24,617 nt of DNA from Methylococcaceae bacterium UBA662 (GTDB lineage Bacteria > Pseudomonadota > Gammaproteobacteria > Methylococcales > Methylomonadaceae). The first letter of the stretch is position 1; each line of letters opens with the position of its first letter. Below are positions 23,602-24,617 of this stretch, in pieces. The translations under genes were made by a program, and so were the position numbers. The notes beneath the pieces are model-generated. The model did not search any database, was not told the origin of the DNA, and saw only the letters and a program-made list of their open reading frames with translations. The stretch covers positions 1 to 24,617 of the forward strand of contig DBNW01000028.1 in NCBI GenBank assembly GCA_002299425.1, read 5' to 3'.

Positions 23602-24045
23602 TTAGCAGCGATAACGCTCCAGTGCGTGCAGACGGATCAGTGCTTGTTTGATTTTGCCTTCCGATTCACTGTCCAACTCATTGTTTTTATAAATTTTATC
23701 CAACAAATTTTCGTCAACCAGCAGCTCTTTTATCCAGCGTTTCATAAACCGGTAGTTGCCGGCTAGACTGGCAATTTCCCCCGTTTTAGGGTTGCGGATC
23801 GACGGTTTATTGCCGCTAGCACCGACTACTGGCCGGATACCGACCGGTGCTAGCGGTATTTTTTGCAGGGTTCGCACCGGTCGGTCTGGCACGAAGCTAC
23901 TTAGCACCGGACCGGCTGCAACCGGTTTATCCGGTTTTTCGGCAGAATTCTTGGGGGGCGCAGCCATGGCTGGCTGTTCCGGGTGGTTCGAGTGCACCAC
24001 ATACGCCACAAACACCGTTGTCAATACAAACAGTAACTCCATCAT
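23602..24045 (-). CDS. Unrecognised membrane-anchored protein with Pro-rich linker
   Basis: I do not recognise this family. The 147-residue protein starts with a hydrophobic segment (MMELLFVLTTVFVAYVV), continues with a Pro/Ala/Lys linker (about 22-70), and ends in a compact helical domain (about 85-147) containing NPKTGEIASLAGNYRFMKRWIKELL and ALIRLHALERYRC. The layout suggests a periplasmic domain tethered to the inner membrane or a cleaved signal peptide. The ATG at 24045 is supported by GGAG eight bases upstream; an in-frame ATG at 24066 lacks this. It lies 38 bases downstream of thrC on the same strand and may be cotranscribed with it. The linker region of the gene carries a 12-bp perfect inverted repeat. 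Confidence 0.65.
   Translation of the reverse strand: MMELLFVLTTVFVAYVVHSNHPEQPAMAAPPKNSAEKPDKPVAAGPVLSSFVPDRPVRTLQKIPLAPVGIRPVVGASGNKPSIRNPKTGEIASLAGNYRFMKRWIKELLVDENLLDKIYKNNELDSESEGKIKQALIRLHALERYRC
23813..23856. repeat. 12-bp perfect inverted repeat inside the linker coding region
   Basis: CCGCTAGCACCG (23813-23824) and CGGTGCTAGCGG (23845-23856) are exact reverse complements with a 20-base spacer. The surrounding linker region (about 23830-23940) also holds many ACCGG/CCGGT steps. It could be a chance effect of repetitive Pro/Val/Gly codons or a small mobile palindrome inserted in frame. Confidence 0.5.
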
Positions 24046-24083
24046 AATCCGTACTCCGTCACACAACCGATTAAGGCGCGTGC

Positions 24084-24617
24084 TTATAAAACATCGAAAA
24101 TGGCCCGCTTCACCGCATCTAGGTGGGCATCAATGGTCACCGGCTGGGTATCGGCGCATTGTTTCATGGCAATTTCAGGGTCTTTAATGCCGTTGCCGGT
24201 CAAGGTGCAAACGACAGTGCTGCCCTCGGGTATTTTGCCCGTTTTGATGTCGCGCAATGCGCCTGCCAATGCAGTGGCCGAGGCCGGTTCACAAAACACA
24301 CCCTCGTATTTTGATAGCAGCTTTTGCGCCGCCAAAATTTCGTCATCGGTGAATTTGTCGAACCAACCGCCCGATTCCCGTTGCACGGCCCAAGCCTTGT
24401 CCCAAGATTGCGGATGGCCGATGCGGATGGCGGTGGCCACCGTCTCCGGGTGGTCTATCGGATGGCCGGCCACGAACGGTGCCGCGCCCGCTGCCTGGTA
24501 GCCGCACAGGATCGGCAGATTACGGGTGACGGCGGTGTGGCTGGCCGAATAACGGGCATATTCGGTATAGCCCTGCCAATAGGCGGTGATATTGCCGGCG
24601 TTGCCGACCGGCAGGCA
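24084..24617 (-). CDS. thrC: Threonine synthase, C-terminal part (cut by window edge)
   Basis: The open frame continues to the right edge of the window and gives 177 residues from the C-terminal end. It begins LPVGNAGNITAYWQGYTEY, the PLP-phosphate-binding loop region of threonine synthase, followed by PILCGYQAAGAAPFVAGHPI, TVATAIRIGHPQSWDKA, EGVFCEPASATALAGAL and VCTLTGNGIKDPE, all typical of the short bacterial threonine synthase class. It converts O-phosphohomoserine to threonine and phosphate. The start and the catalytic lysine lie outside the window. Confidence 0.93.
   Translation of the reverse strand, partial: CLPVGNAGNITAYWQGYTEYARYSASHTAVTRNLPILCGYQAAGAAPFVAGHPIDHPETVATAIRIGHPQSWDKAWAVQRESGGWFDKFTDDEILAAQKLLSKYEGVFCEPASATALAGALRDIKTGKIPEGSTVVCTLTGNGIKDPEIAMKQCADTQPVTIDAHLDAVKRAIFDVL

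Noticed and set aside
1..24617. CRISPR arrays, tRNA and rRNA genes, insertion sequences, prophage genes
   Set aside because: No regularly spaced repeats, cloverleaf-like sequences, transposase or phage genes were recognised on reading both strands.

Overview
The window reads as chromosomal DNA of a gammaproteobacterial methanotroph or methylotroph, most likely Methylococcales. The main clues are adjacent genes for two subunits of the tetrahydromethanopterin-linked formyltransferase/hydrolase complex (fhcD, fhcC). Others are a strongly GC-biased transketolase-family gene, an rpoE-mucA-mucB-mucD envelope-stress cluster of the Pseudomonas type, and ybeD and nadB of gammaproteobacterial type. No rRNA, tRNA, CRISPR array or insertion sequence was recognised.

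Layout, left to right. (1) 1-559: the 3' part of a HigB/HigA-like toxin-antitoxin module ending in a well-formed integron attC site (430-559); this looks like the right-hand end of a cassette array. (2) 560-853: GT-rich DNA with no gene and one strong hairpin. (3) 854-3118, minus strand: a cell-wall operon dacA - D-amino acid aminotransferase - ybeD with overlapping genes. (4) 3300-5213, plus strand: a divergent transketolase. (5) 5675-15168, all minus strand: DUF502 membrane protein, P-type cation ATPase, OFA-type MFS carrier, NhaD Na+/H+ antiporter, a degenerate dynamin-like membrane protein, and L-aspartate oxidase nadB. (6) 15426-19103, plus strand: rpoE, mucA/rseA, mucB/rseB and the periplasmic protease mucD, followed by a palindromic repeat and an intrinsic terminator. 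(7) 19426-21140, plus strand: fhcD-fhcC. (8) 21207-24617, minus strand: two neighbouring exonuclease-endonuclease-phosphatase (EEP) family genes, the second fused to starch/glycogen-binding modules; an unrecognised membrane-anchored protein; and the C-terminal part of threonine synthase.

How the genes work together. The ion-transport run (ATPase, MFS, NhaD) suggests a cation/pH homeostasis region, but the substrates of the ATPase and the MFS carrier are not settled. The sigma-E cluster is a complete regulatory loop: sigma factor, membrane anti-sigma, periplasmic modulator and quality-control protease; a mucC gene is absent. fhcD and fhcC belong to formaldehyde oxidation to formate; fhcA and fhcB are not in the window.

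The most interesting items are the integron attC with its toxin-antitoxin cassette, the fusion of glycogen/starch-binding modules to an EEP hydrolase beside a module-free paralogue, the pseudo-GTPase with two membrane segments, and the P-type ATPase that has lost two of the canonical Ca2+ ligands.
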